A stretch of 37,569 nt of DNA from Brevundimonas sp. (lineage in GTDB: Bacteria; Pseudomonadota; Alphaproteobacteria; Caulobacterales; Caulobacteraceae), in NCBI RefSeq assembly GCF_004210735.1, contig NZ_SDZL01000028.1:1-37569 (forward strand). The letters run 5' to 3'. This document shows positions 6,432 through 14,710 of this stretch, in pieces. The position numbers and the translations under genes were made by a program. Every line of letters starts with the position of its first letter. The stretch's first letter is position 1. The notes beneath the pieces were generated by a model. The model was not told the DNA's origin. It worked only from the letters and a program-made list of their open reading frames with translations, and did not search any database.

Positions 6432-8506
6432 CGGACGCCGAGTTCCCGCACCAGATGGGTCATGCCGTAGACGTCGCGCAGGGCGGTGGTCACGGCGCCG
6501 GTGGTGACGATGACCGAGCGATTGACGTCGCGGTCATAGCCATAGGCGTTGCGCTGGGTCAGGACGGTGGAATCGAAGTTCGCGCCGACGATCTCGCCCC
6601 GCGCGGTGACGACGGGCGAGCCGGACGAGCCGCCGATGGTGTCGGACGACACGGCCATGTTCAGCACGGTGTCGCCGTCGATCCGGTCCCTGGCCGCAAG
6701 CAGTTTCGGCGCGACGTCGAAGGGCGCGGCGCCGGTGGCGCGGTCCCACAGGCCGGCGAAGGTGGTGAAGGCGCCGAAGCGCTGGCCCGGAACGTCGGTC
6801 CCTTCGATCTTGCCATAGGTCAGGCGCAGCGTGCCGGTCGCGTCCGGATAGACGGTGTCGCCATAGGCGCCGAAGCGGGCGCGGGCCAGGCGTTCCGAGG
6901 CGAGGCTGGTGGGGGCGTCGACCTTGGCCTCCCACTCGGCGCGGACGGCGCGGGCGGGCTCCTGGATCGACAGGACGTACTGGATCATGGGGTCGTCCGA
7001 GGCCTGGACGGCGGCCAGGCCGCCGTCCCACAGGGCGCGGCGCACGGCGGGATCGGCCAGCTTGGTCCCCTCGACCAGACGGGCCGAGAGCCCTTCAGGC
7101 GATTCCCGGCCCAGCAGGGTGCGGACGCTGGGATTGTCGACCGTCAGCCATTCGCGGGTCTTGGCCAGCCACCATTCCATGCGCATCTGCTCGAGCGACG
7201 GATAGACCGGGCGTTCGGCCAGCAGGCGGGCGGTGACGCCCGACAGGCGGCTGTCGGCGAATTCCGGCAGGCGCTGTTCCGATGGCTTGGCCCGCTCCTG
7301 GGCGCTGCGCACGATGGCCTGGGCCCAGCCGAACAGGCTGGAGCCGCCGCCTGCGCGGCCTTCCAGCATGGCGTAGGCGGGATACAGCTCGCGCTGGATC
7401 GGCTGGACGGCGGCCAGGTCGGCCCAGGGGTCGCCGACATCGGCGGCCAGCGTCGGATTGGCGGCGACGCGGGCGCGGAAGTCGGCCTCGGCGGCCTCGC
7501 GCTTTTGCATGAAGGCGGCGTCGGTCAGGGCGCGCATACGGCCGAGGCCGCGCTTGTAGGTGTTCTCGACGCCGACCAGCGGGTCCATGGCGATGAAGGC
7601 GTTTTCGTCGCTCTCGGCGCCGAAGCGGATCAACCGGCCGCGCAGTTCCGAGGTGATCAACTGATCCATCGGCAGCGACACGTCGCGGACGGTCATCAGC
7701 TGGTCCTGGGTCAGCAGGCGCTGGGTGGCGCCGGGGCTGCCCGAGACGAAGACGGGCGTGCCTTCGACCGGCTGGGTGGCGTTCCACTTGAAGTGGGTCG
7801 GGGTCGTGGCGGGCTGACCGTTCTCGTACAGCCGGATCATGGCCGCATCGATGCCGAAGCGCGGGAAGCTGAAATTGTCCAGGTCGCCGCCGAAGGTGGC
7901 CGCGCGATCTTCCGGCGCCCAGGCCAGGCGGACGTCAGTGTATTTCTTGTAGGTGTAGAGCTTGAACTGACCGCCCCGGTACAGAGTCACGACCTGGCAG
8001 CGCTTGTCGGTTGCGTCGCCGCAGGCTTCCTGTTCGATTCGGGCGGCCTCGGCATCGCGGGCCTGGGTGAAGGCCTGACCGGACAGGCCCTCGCCGGCCT
8101 TGTGCATCCGGGCGGTGACGTCGGTGATGTCAGTCAGGATCTCGGCCGTGCCGCCGGGGCATTTCAGCTCTTCCTCGCGACTGCGCGGGGTGAAGCCGGT
8201 GTCGGCGTAGCGCTTTTCAGGGGTCGACAGGTTGGCGACGCAGGTGGCGACGCAATGGTTGTTGGTCATCACCAGCCCCCGGCCCGAGACCAGGCCCGCC
8301 GAACAGCCCCCGAACCTGACCGACGACAGTCGCACCCGATCCAGGAAGGCCTGGTCGATGTTGGTCCCCAGCGTCTGGTTGGCGCGCGCGACGGGGAAGT
8401 TGTCGAAGGTCCACATGCCTTCCTCGGCCTGGGCCGACGAGGCTGCGGCGACGAAGGCCAGGGCGGCGGTCGAGGCGAAAAGCTTGAGGGCGGAGGCGGT
8501 GCGCAT
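6428..8506 (-). CDS. Peptidase family S46 (dipeptidyl-peptidase 7/11-like)
   Basis: A 692-residue exported serine peptidase of chymotrypsin fold. Residues 1-27 are a signal peptide ending SSAQA. The triad is visible: His84 in MTNNHC, Asp210 in GGDLDNFSFPR, and Ser628 in GGSSGSPV. S46 enzymes remove dipeptides from peptide N-termini in the periplasm. Eighteen residues after the serine, the family has Gly in DPP7-type (hydrophobic P1) and Arg in DPP11-type (Asp/Glu P1) enzymes; the residue here is Ser646 (NFDS). Specificity therefore cannot be assigned by that rule. Length is close to the ~700 residues of the family. It is followed by an overlapping acetyltransferase gene. Confidence 0.93.
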   Translation of the reverse strand: MRTASALKLFASTAALAFVAAASSAQAEEGMWTFDNFPVARANQTLGTNIDQAFLDRVRLSSVRFGGCSAGLVSGRGLVMTNNHCVATCVANLSTPEKRYADTGFTPRSREEELKCPGGTAEILTDITDVTARMHKAGEGLSGQAFTQARDAEAARIEQEACGDATDKRCQVVTLYRGGQFKLYTYKKYTDVRLAWAPEDRAATFGGDLDNFSFPRFGIDAAMIRLYENGQPATTPTHFKWNATQPVEGTPVFVSGSPGATQRLLTQDQLMTVRDVSLPMDQLITSELRGRLIRFGAESDENAFIAMDPLVGVENTYKRGLGRMRALTDAAFMQKREAAEADFRARVAANPTLAADVGDPWADLAAVQPIQRELYPAYAMLEGRAGGGSSLFGWAQAIVRSAQERAKPSEQRLPEFADSRLSGVTARLLAERPVYPSLEQMRMEWWLAKTREWLTVDNPSVRTLLGRESPEGLSARLVEGTKLADPAVRRALWDGGLAAVQASDDPMIQYVLSIQEPARAVRAEWEAKVDAPTSLASERLARARFGAYGDTVYPDATGTLRLTYGKIEGTDVPGQRFGAFTTFAGLWDRATGAAPFDVAPKLLAARDRIDGDTVLNMAVSSDTIGGSSGSPVVTARGEIVGANFDSTVLTQRNAYGYDRDVNRSVIVTTGAVTTALRDVYGMTHLVRELGVR

Positions 8507-8737
8507 GCGGGATCCTGATCTTCCTGGCTCGCCGGGGCGAGGCGTCGGTTCGGACCCTAGCGGGAAAAAAACAGGGTCTGAATAGTCTGATTAGTCTGAA
8601 ATCGGCCGGGACGACGACGGGGATATAGCCGCTCGCTGCGTCAAACGGGGGCGTAGTTGCATCTTCGTAACGGATTGCGTGACGGCCATGTCCGAAAACC
8701 GCGAGACAGGGCGCGGCGACGGGCTCATTCTGTGGTC

Positions 8738-9820
8738 ATGAACGCCGCCTTGGACCCGGAAGCCTGCTATCGCGCCGTCGCCACCCGCGACGCGCGGTTC
8801 GACGGACGGTTCTTCACGGGCGTGAAGACGACCGGGATCTATTGCCGGCCGGTGTGCCCGGCGCGGACGCCGAAGCGCGAAAATGTGATCTTCCTGCCCA
8901 GCGCGGCGGCGGCCGAGGAGGCGGGGTTCCGCGCCTGCCTGCGCTGCCGGCCCGAGACGGCGCCCGAGATGGGGGCGTGGCGCGGCACCTCGAATACGGT
9001 CAGCCGGGCGCTGGGCCTGATCGAGGCGGGGGCGCTGGATGACGGCGACGTGGACGGACTGGCCGCCCGACTGGGCGTGGGCGAGCGGCATCTGAGGCGG
9101 CTGTTCCGACAGCATCTGGGCGCCGCGCCGGTCAGCGTGGCGCAGACGCGCCGGGTGCTGTTGGCCAAGGCGCTTATCCACCAGACGGACCTGCCGATGG
9201 CCGAGGTGGCGCTGGCCTCCGGCTTCGGCAGCGTGCGGCGCTTCAACGAGACGTTTCAGGCCCTGTACGGACGGCCGCCGTCCGACCTGCGGCGCCGGGC
9301 CGAGCGGCCGGGCGCGGCGGGGATCGCGCTGAACCTGCCGTATCGGCCGCCCTATGACCGCGCGGCGATGCTGGCGGCGTTGGCGGCGCGGAGCGAAAGG
9401 GTTGAAGACGGCGTCTGGCGACGGGAACTGGACACCGCCGTGGACGGCGCGTCGGGCCGGGTCGAGGCGCGGTTCGAAGGCGAAACCGCGCTGCGGGTCA
9501 CGGTCGAGGTCTTGGACCTGAGAGCGCTGCCCGGCGTGCTGGCGCGGGTGCGGCGGGTGTTCGACCTGAGCGCTGATCCAGAGGCCATCGGCCGCGATCT
9601 GTCGGCCGATCCGCTGCTGGCGGCGCTGACGGCGCGGCGACCGGGGCTGCGGCTGCCGGGCGACTGGATCGATGCGGGCGAGGATATTCCCAGCGACCGA
9701 TTGAACGATGCGCGGCTGGCGGCGCGGGCCGAGCGGTGGCGACCGTGGCGGGCCTATGGGGCGCTGCACCTGGCTGTCGCCGGATTGACGATGGAGACGG
9801 ATGATGAGCAAGCGGCCTGA
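8738..9820 (+). CDS. Ada-like DNA repair regulator with internally deleted AlkA domain
   Basis: A 360-residue protein. Residues 8-78 are the Ada zinc domain with Cys36, Cys40, Cys67 and Cys70 (GIYCRPVC, CLRC); the first cysteine takes methyl groups from DNA phosphotriesters. Residues 85-190 are an AraC-type DNA-binding domain (GFGSVRRFNETFQALYG). From 195, LNLPYRPPYD begins the AlkA N-terminal domain, running to RPGLRLPG at 301-308. In AlkA the helix-hairpin-helix glycosylase core follows. Here the chain jumps to EDIPSDRL and then AERWRPWRAYGALHL, which matches the very end of AlkA, so about 100 core residues are missing in frame. Glycosylase activity is probably lost, while sensing and activation could remain. 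It overlaps ogt by 20 bases. ATG 8738 directly precedes the Ada domain. Confidence 0.88.
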   Translation: MNAALDPEACYRAVATRDARFDGRFFTGVKTTGIYCRPVCPARTPKRENVIFLPSAAAAEEAGFRACLRCRPETAPEMGAWRGTSNTVSRALGLIEAGALDDGDVDGLAARLGVGERHLRRLFRQHLGAAPVSVAQTRRVLLAKALIHQTDLPMAEVALASGFGSVRRFNETFQALYGRPPSDLRRRAERPGAAGIALNLPYRPPYDRAAMLAALAARSERVEDGVWRRELDTAVDGASGRVEARFEGETALRVTVEVLDLRALPGVLARVRRVFDLSADPEAIGRDLSADPLLAALTARRPGLRLPGDWIDAGEDIPSDRLNDARLAARAERWRPWRAYGALHLAVAGLTMETDDEQAA

Positions 9821-10331
9821 GGCCTTCACCCTGGATCGGATCGCCTCACCGGTGGGCGAGGTGTTGCTGGTGGTCGATGGCGACGGCGCTGTTCGGGCGC
9901 TGGATTTCGCCGACTATGAGGCGCGGATGCTGCGGCTGTTGCAGCGTCACTATGGGCCGGTGGAGCTGACGCCGGGGCGGGCGCCGGAGAGGGTGCGGGA
10001 GGCGCTGGACGCCTATTTCGGCGGCGATGCGCGGGCGCTGGACGGCTTGCCGGTGCAGACCGGCGGGACCGAGTTCCAGCGCACGGTCTGGGCGGCGCTG
10101 CGGGCCATTCCGGCGGGCGAGACGCGCAGCTATGGCCAGCTGGCGGCTGCTATCGGCAAGCCGGCGGCGGTGCGGGCGGTGGGCCTGGCCAACGGGGCCA
10201 ATCCGGTCGGCGTGATCGTGCCCTGCCACCGGGTGGTCGGGGCGAACGGGACGCTGACCGGCTATGCCGGGGGGCTGGAGCGCAAGCGCTGGCTGCTGGC
10301 GCACGAGGGGGCGGCGGGGCGTCTTATCTGA
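9801..10331 (+). CDS. ogt: Methylated-DNA-protein-cysteine methyltransferase
   Basis: A 176-residue suicide repair protein that takes methyl groups from O6-methylguanine. The acceptor Cys142 lies in IVPCHRVV. The DNA-binding helix-turn-helix region (RSYGQLAAAIGKPAAVRAVG) and ANGANP precede it as usual. It overlaps the Ada-like gene by 20 bases and so supplies, as a separate protein, the activity found at the C-terminus of E. coli Ada. Two consecutive ATGs (9801, 9804) are possible starts. Its 3' end overlaps the end of the convergent LamG gene by 8 bases. Confidence 0.95.
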   Translation: MMSKRPEAFTLDRIASPVGEVLLVVDGDGAVRALDFADYEARMLRLLQRHYGPVELTPGRAPERVREALDAYFGGDARALDGLPVQTGGTEFQRTVWAALRAIPAGETRSYGQLAAAIGKPAAVRAVGLANGANPVGVIVPCHRVVGANGTLTGYAGGLERKRWLLAHEGAAGRLI

Positions 10332-11033
10332 ACGGGTTGGCGAACAGGTCGGGCGGGGTCCAGGCGCGGGTGAAGCGCGCCTCGCGCACGGCGCCGTTGA
10401 AATAGTTGACCCGGTTGATGCGCACCCCGACCGAGGAGCGGCCGTCCGGCTGGGGCGTGAAGGCCAGCGGCGCCTCGGCTTGCAGCATGCCGTTGACGTA
10501 TGAGCGGTAGGTCGTCCCGTCGAAACTCTGGGCCACATGGGTCCAGACGCCCAGCGGATGCAGCTTGGTCTCGTCGATCAGGGCCTGATTATAGCGGTGG
10601 CCCTTGGCGAAGGCGTCCAGATACCAGCCGCCGGGGACCACGCGGATCTCGAACAGGATGCGGTGCCGGGGCCGCCCTCGGGCTCGTCCGCCTGCAGGTG
10701 GAACCAGCGCTGCTCGAAGGCGCCGCCGTCGGGGCGGAACAGCGCCTCGAAGGTGAAGGTCGCGGCGCCCGTCAGCGGGTGGCGGTCGATGAACAGGGCG
10801 TCGTCCACGCCGTCGAACTTCACCGCCTTGCCGAAGGGGCTGTCGATCAGCACGGGCGCGCCCTCAATCCGGGGCCGCAGCCCGCCGATGGTGTCCAGAT
10901 TGTCGAAGGTCCAGACGGTGCGCGGCGGCTTGACCGGCGCCGGGGGGCGGGCAGGCGTCTGGCCAGCAGCGCAGCCGACCGCGGGCAAGGCGATGGCGGC
11001 GCCCAGCAGGCGGCGGCGGTCGACAGGCGGCAT
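10324..11033 (-). pseudogene. LamG-type (concanavalin A-like) exported protein, frameshifted
   Basis: Two overlapping frames together make one protein of about 235 residues. The first begins MPPVDRRRLLGAAIALPAVGC, a twin-arginine-like signal ending in a lipobox (AVGC), and runs through VWTFDNLDTIGG and KFDGVDDALFI to WFHLQADEPEGGPG. The second resumes with ILFEIR, VVPGGWYLDAF, HPLGVWTHVA and SYVNGMLQAE, the second half of a LamG/laminin-G-like jelly roll. The switch lies near 10660-10666, in GGCACCGCATC; one extra C would give GTRILFEIR in a single frame. This is either a real one-base deletion or a sequencing error. The start at 11033 has GGAG six bases upstream; an ATG at 11045 is the alternative. 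The function is presumably binding of an envelope polysaccharide. Confidence 0.7.
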
Positions 11034-11124
11034 GGGGATCTCCATCACGGCGGGCGCGCCGCAGTTTTGACCGGTCGGCGGCAAATGTCTTGCCTTTCCG
11101 GCGGGGCGGCCTACATTGCCCCTG

Positions 11125-11147
11125 CTTATGCTAACTTTGAGCATAAG
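11125..11147. promoter_or_regulatory. Palindromic operator upstream of nadA
   Basis: Perfect 8-base arms CTTATGCT (11125-11132) and AGCATAAG (11140-11147) with a 7-base spacer lie 20 bases before the nadA start, in an AT-rich pocket of otherwise GC-rich DNA. Spacing and symmetry suit a dimeric repressor. Alphaproteobacteria are known to control nad genes by dedicated repressors (NadQ, NrtR); which one binds here is inference, and no regulator gene lies in the window. Confidence 0.6.
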
Positions 11148-11166
11148 GGGTGACCGAAGGAGGTCG

Positions 11167-12249
11167 ATGATGGCGGACGGCGCGTTCGGGCTGTCGAAGG
11201 AAACGGCGCAGGCCACGGCCGACGTCTGGGCCAAGGTCAAGGACCACGTCACCCCGATGGAGTGGCCGGCGCAGGCCGAGCTGATCGTCGAGATCAACCG
11301 GCTGAAGGCCGAGCGCGACGCGGTCATCCTGGCCCACAACTATATGACCCCCGACATTTTCCACGGGGTCGGCGATTATGTCGGCGACAGCCTGGGCCTG
11401 GCCAAGGAGGCGGCGCGGTCAAAGGCCAAGGTGATCGTCCAGGCGGGCGTCCACTTCATGGCCGAGACGTCCAAGATCCTGAGCCCTGACAAGACGGTGC
11501 TGATCCCCGATCTGCGGGCGGGCTGTTCGCTGGCGGCGTCGATCACCGGGGCGGACGTGCGGCTGATCAAGCAGCGCTATCCGGGTCTGCCGGTCGTCAC
11601 CTATGTGAACACCACGGCCGATGTGAAGGCCGAAACCGACATCTGCTGCACCAGCGCCAACGCCGTTCAGGTGGTGGAATGGGCGGCGAAGGAGTGGGGC
11701 GTCGACAAGGTCATCCTGATCCCCGACGAATATCTGGCGCGCAACGTCGCGGCCCAGACGACGGTCGGCATCATCGCCTGGAAGGGCCGCTGCGAGGTGC
11801 ACGAGCGCTTCACCGCCGCCGACATCGCCGAGATGCGCGAGGCCTATCCCGGCGCGGAAATCCTGGCCCACCCGGAATGCCCGGAGGAGGTGCTGGCGGC
11901 GTCCGACTTCGCCGGATCGACGGCGGCGATGATCGACTATGTGACGGACAGGAAGCCGAAGCAGGTGGTGATGATCACCGAATGCTCGATGGCGTCGAAC
12001 GTGAAGGGCGACGTGCCCGGTGTGGACTTCATCGGCCCGTGCAACCTGTGCCCGCACATGAAGCGCATCACGCTGGAGAACATCCGCGACTGCCTGCGCG
12101 ACATGAAGTTCGAGGTCACGGTGCCGGACGACATGGCCGAAAAGGCGCGCCGCGCGGTGCAGCGGATGGTGGACCTGCCGCCGCCCGCCGTGCCCGCGCG
12201 CTATGACCTGATCCGCGCGCGGCATCATGTCGATGTGGAGCTGATCTGA
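11167..12249 (+). CDS. nadA: Quinolinate synthase A
   Basis: A 360-residue cytosolic iron-sulfur enzyme that condenses iminoaspartate with dihydroxyacetone phosphate to quinolinate, the second step of NAD synthesis from aspartate. Cluster-ligand positions are visible: Cys120 (RAGCSLA), Cys209 (WKGRCEVH) and the Cys292/Cys295 pair ([10 protein letters not shown]). AHNYMTPD near 56 and [12 protein letters not shown] are family motifs. A strong Shine-Dalgarno (AAGGAGG, 11156-11162) serves either ATG 11167 or ATG 11170; the second has the better spacing. First gene of the nadA-M50-nadB-nadC unit, behind the palindromic operator. Confidence 0.97.
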   Translation: MMADGAFGLSKETAQATADVWAKVKDHVTPMEWPAQAELIVEINRLKAERDAVILAHNYMTPDIFHGVGDYVGDSLGLAKEAARSKAKVIVQAGVHFMAETSKILSPDKTVLIPDLRAGCSLAASITGADVRLIKQRYPGLPVVTYVNTTADVKAETDICCTSANAVQVVEWAAKEWGVDKVILIPDEYLARNVAAQTTVGIIAWKGRCEVHERFTAADIAEMREAYPGAEILAHPECPEEVLAASDFAGSTAAMIDYVTDRKPKQVVMITECSMASNVKGDVPGVDFIGPCNLCPHMKRITLENIRDCLRDMKFEVTVPDDMAEKARRAVQRMVDLPPPAVPARYDLIRARHHVDVELI

Positions 12250-12304
12250 GGCGCGGCCATCGGTCCCGGCGACGGGAACGAAGCGCTGCCCCATCTGGAA
12301 CATC

Positions 12305-13153
12305 ATGAGCGATACCGACACCTCGACCCGAAAACCCGGTCCCTGGGATCGTCCGCCGGAGACGCCGCGCGCCGAACCGGCCGCGCCGCCCCGCTCCCGC
12401 GTGCAGCAGGAAGACAAGGGCCAGCATCCGATGTGGGCGATCGCGTCCACCCTGCTGATGGGCGGGTTTCTGTGGCTGGTGACGGGCAGCTGGGTCGTGG
12501 CGGTGGCGGTTCTGTTCGGCCTGTTCGTTCACGAATACGGCCATGTGCTGGCGATGAACCGCGTCGGCATGGGCCCGGCGCGCATCTATATCATCCCCTT
12601 CCTGGGCGGACTGGCGAAGGGCCAGCGTAACCCCAAGAGCGAATGGCACGGTGTGCTGGTGTCGCTGGCGGGGCCGGCGTTCGGCCTGTTGGCCATGATC
12701 CCGTTCGTCGGCCTCTGGGCGGTGACGGGTGGCGGGGCGTGGTTGATCGGCGCCTTCTTCATCGCGCTGGTCAATCTGGTGAACCTGGCGCCGGCGCCGC
12801 CGCTGGACGGGGCCAAGGCGCTGGGCCCGGTGCTGACTCGCGTGCATCCGCGGCTGGAGCAGGCGGCCTTGTTGCTGGTCGGCGGGTTGGTGGTTTGGTG
12901 GGGCGTCAGCACGGGGCGCTGGATCCTGGCGGCTTTCCTGGCCATCGCCCTGCTGGGCCATCTGAAGCGCGGCGTCTGGCGGCGTGAGCACGGACTGCTG
13001 AGCTGGCCCGAGGCGGGCAAGAGCTTGACCCTGTATCTGCTGACGACCGTCGCCTGTGTCGCGGCGGCGATCGGGGCGCTGATGCCGCTGGCAGACGGGT
13101 CGGTGATCGAGGCGGCGCGCATCGGTCTGGCGCAACTGGGCGTGCGGCTGTGA
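12305..13153 (+). CDS. M50-family (site-2 protease-like) membrane metalloprotease
   Basis: A 282-residue membrane protein. After a polar, Pro-rich N-terminus of about 42 residues come about six helices. The zinc motif is HEYGH (76-80) within a membrane segment, and the third-ligand motif is NLAPAPPLDG with Asp168, both as in S2P/SpoIVFB-type intramembrane proteases. No PDZ domain is present, so it belongs to the short form. It lies between nadA (55 bases upstream) and nadB, and its stop overlaps the GTG start of nadB (GTGA), so it is very probably part of the nad operon. No link between this protease and NAD synthesis is known to me; substrate unknown. Confidence 0.88.
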   Translation: MSDTDTSTRKPGPWDRPPETPRAEPAAPPRSRVQQEDKGQHPMWAIASTLLMGGFLWLVTGSWVVAVAVLFGLFVHEYGHVLAMNRVGMGPARIYIIPFLGGLAKGQRNPKSEWHGVLVSLAGPAFGLLAMIPFVGLWAVTGGGAWLIGAFFIALVNLVNLAPAPPLDGAKALGPVLTRVHPRLEQAALLLVGGLVVWWGVSTGRWILAAFLAIALLGHLKRGVWRREHGLLSWPEAGKSLTLYLLTTVACVAAAIGALMPLADGSVIEAARIGLAQLGVRL

Positions 13154-14655
13154 GCCGTATCCGGCACGACGGGCCGCTGATCATCGGCGGCGGTCTGGCC
13201 GGACTGTCGGCCGCGCTGGAGGCGGCCCCGGCGAAAGCTCTGGTCGTGACGCCCGAGCCGCTGTTGAACGCCTGTTCCTCGGCCTGGGCGCAGGGCGGGA
13301 TGGCGGCGGCCCTGACGCCGACGGACAGCGCCGAACGGCATGCGAATGACACCGAGGGCGCGGGCGCCGGGCTGGTCGAGCCGGAGGCGGCGCGGGCCCT
13401 GACGATGCGCGGTCGCGAGACGGTGGAATGGCTGGCGGCGCTGGGCGCGCCGTTCGACCGGGATGCGGCGGGCGACTTTTCCGTATCGCTGGAGGCGGCG
13501 CACAGCCTGCCGCGCGTGGCGCGGGTGGGCGGCGACGGCGCCGGGCGGGCGATCTTGTCGGCGGTGGTCGCGGCGGCGCGCGCCTCGGATCATATCGAAA
13601 TCTGGGAAGACGGACGGCTGCGCGGGCTGATCCAGGATATGGACGGCCGGGTGCGCGGCGCCCTGATCGAGCGGTCCGGCGGGCGGCTGGATGAAGTGTT
13701 CGCCTCGACCGTAGTGTTGGCGACCGGTGGGGTTGGGGGCCTGTTCGAGGTCACCACCAATCCGTCGGCCCTGCGCGGCGAAGGACTGGCGCTGGCGTAT
13801 GCGGCGGGGGCCGAGATTCTGGATCCCGAGTTCGTGCAGTTTCACCCGACCGCGATCGATGTGGGCCTGGACCCCGCGCCGCTGGCGACCGAGGCGCTCA
13901 GGGGCGAGGGCGCGCGGCTGGTGGACGGGCTGGGGCGGTTCCTGCTGGGCGATGATGCGGACGCCGACCTGGCGCCGCGCGACGTGGTGGCGCGGGCGGT
14001 TCATGCGGCGCGCGCCGACGGGCGCGGCGCGTTTCTGGACGCGACCCAGGCGGTGGGTGAGGAATTTCCGCACGCCTTCCCGGCGGTGTTCGCCGCCTGT
14101 ATGCGCGCCGGGCTGGATCCACGCGTCAGCCCCATGCCGGTGGCGGCGGCGGCGCACTATCACATGGGCGGGATCGTCGCTGACGACGAGGGGCGCACGG
14201 CGGTCCCCGGACTGTTCGCCATCGGCGAATGCGCGGCGACCGGCGTGCATGGCGCCAATCGACTGGCGTCCAACTCGCTGCTGGAGGCCGGGGCTTTCGG
14301 GCGACGGGCGGGACGAGCGGCGGCGCGCGAGGTTCAGCCGCCAAAGCAGGAATTGCGGCCGGTCGCGGCTTTCACCGATCTGCCGGGCGAGGCGCTGATG
14401 GAACTGCGGTCGGCGATGACCCGCTGGTGCGGCGTCGTGCGTGACGAGACGGGCCTGACCACGTTGCTGGCCCTGATCGCGCGGCTGGAGCGGGCGTATC
14501 CTGACGCGGCGGTTCTGGTCACGGCGCGGCTGATTGTCGAGGGCGCCCTGAACCGTCGCGAAAGCCGGGGCGGGCACTGGCGAGCGGACTATCCGGCGAC
14601 GTTGCCGGTGGCCGTGCATACGCGGATGCGGCGCGCGGTTCCGGTCGCGGCTTGA
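13150..14655 (+). CDS. nadB: L-aspartate oxidase
   Basis: A 501-residue FAD enzyme oxidising L-aspartate to iminoaspartate for NadA. The dinucleotide-binding motif is IIGGGLAGLSAAL at the N-terminus. SSAWAQGGMAAA (about 39-50) and FVQFHPTAI contain conserved flavin and substrate contacts. The succinate dehydrogenase-like active site appears as SPMPVAAAAHYHMGGI, followed by GECAATGVHGANRLASNSLLE. Length is slightly below the ~530 typical, the C-terminal helical domain being short. It starts with GTG overlapping the stop of the M50 protease gene. A 55-base gap with a hairpin separates it from nadC. Confidence 0.97.
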   Translation: MSRIRHDGPLIIGGGLAGLSAALEAAPAKALVVTPEPLLNACSSAWAQGGMAAALTPTDSAERHANDTEGAGAGLVEPEAARALTMRGRETVEWLAALGAPFDRDAAGDFSVSLEAAHSLPRVARVGGDGAGRAILSAVVAAARASDHIEIWEDGRLRGLIQDMDGRVRGALIERSGGRLDEVFASTVVLATGGVGGLFEVTTNPSALRGEGLALAYAAGAEILDPEFVQFHPTAIDVGLDPAPLATEALRGEGARLVDGLGRFLLGDDADADLAPRDVVARAVHAARADGRGAFLDATQAVGEEFPHAFPAVFAACMRAGLDPRVSPMPVAAAAHYHMGGIVADDEGRTAVPGLFAIGECAATGVHGANRLASNSLLEAGAFGRRAGRAAAREVQPPKQELRPVAAFTDLPGEALMELRSAMTRWCGVVRDETGLTTLLALIARLERAYPDAAVLVTARLIVEGALNRRESRGGHWRADYPATLPVAVHTRMRRAVPVAA

Positions 14656-14665
14656 GGTATTTATC

Positions 14666-14689
14666 CTTCTTCGCTGAGCAGCGGAGGAG
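14666..14689 (+). promoter_or_regulatory. RNA hairpin in the nadB-nadC gap
   Basis: CTTCTTCGCT (14666-14675) and AGCGGAGGAG (14680-14689) form a 10-bp stem with two G-U pairs around a GAGC loop. It lies 21 bases before the nadC start and hides a GGAGGAG string in its 3' arm. It could be a processing site, a partial terminator or a chance hairpin; no U-run follows. Confidence 0.35.
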
Positions 14690-14710
14690 ACTGGAAACGA
14701 GGACGACCGC

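Noticed and set aside
6275..8518. A 747-codon open frame on the plus strand opposite the S46 peptidase
   Set aside because: Gly/Ala/Arg-rich translation without any domain, exactly antisense to a gene with clear catalytic motifs; a product of high GC.
8553..8578. GACCCT/AGGGTC hairpin with an A-run
   Set aside because: It lies upstream of both divergent genes, so it is not a terminator of either, and the stem is only 6 bp.
8580..8605. Direct repeat TAGTCTGAT/TAGTCTGAA upstream of the S46 gene
   Set aside because: Only 8-9 bases, no symmetry, no link to a known regulator; may be chance.
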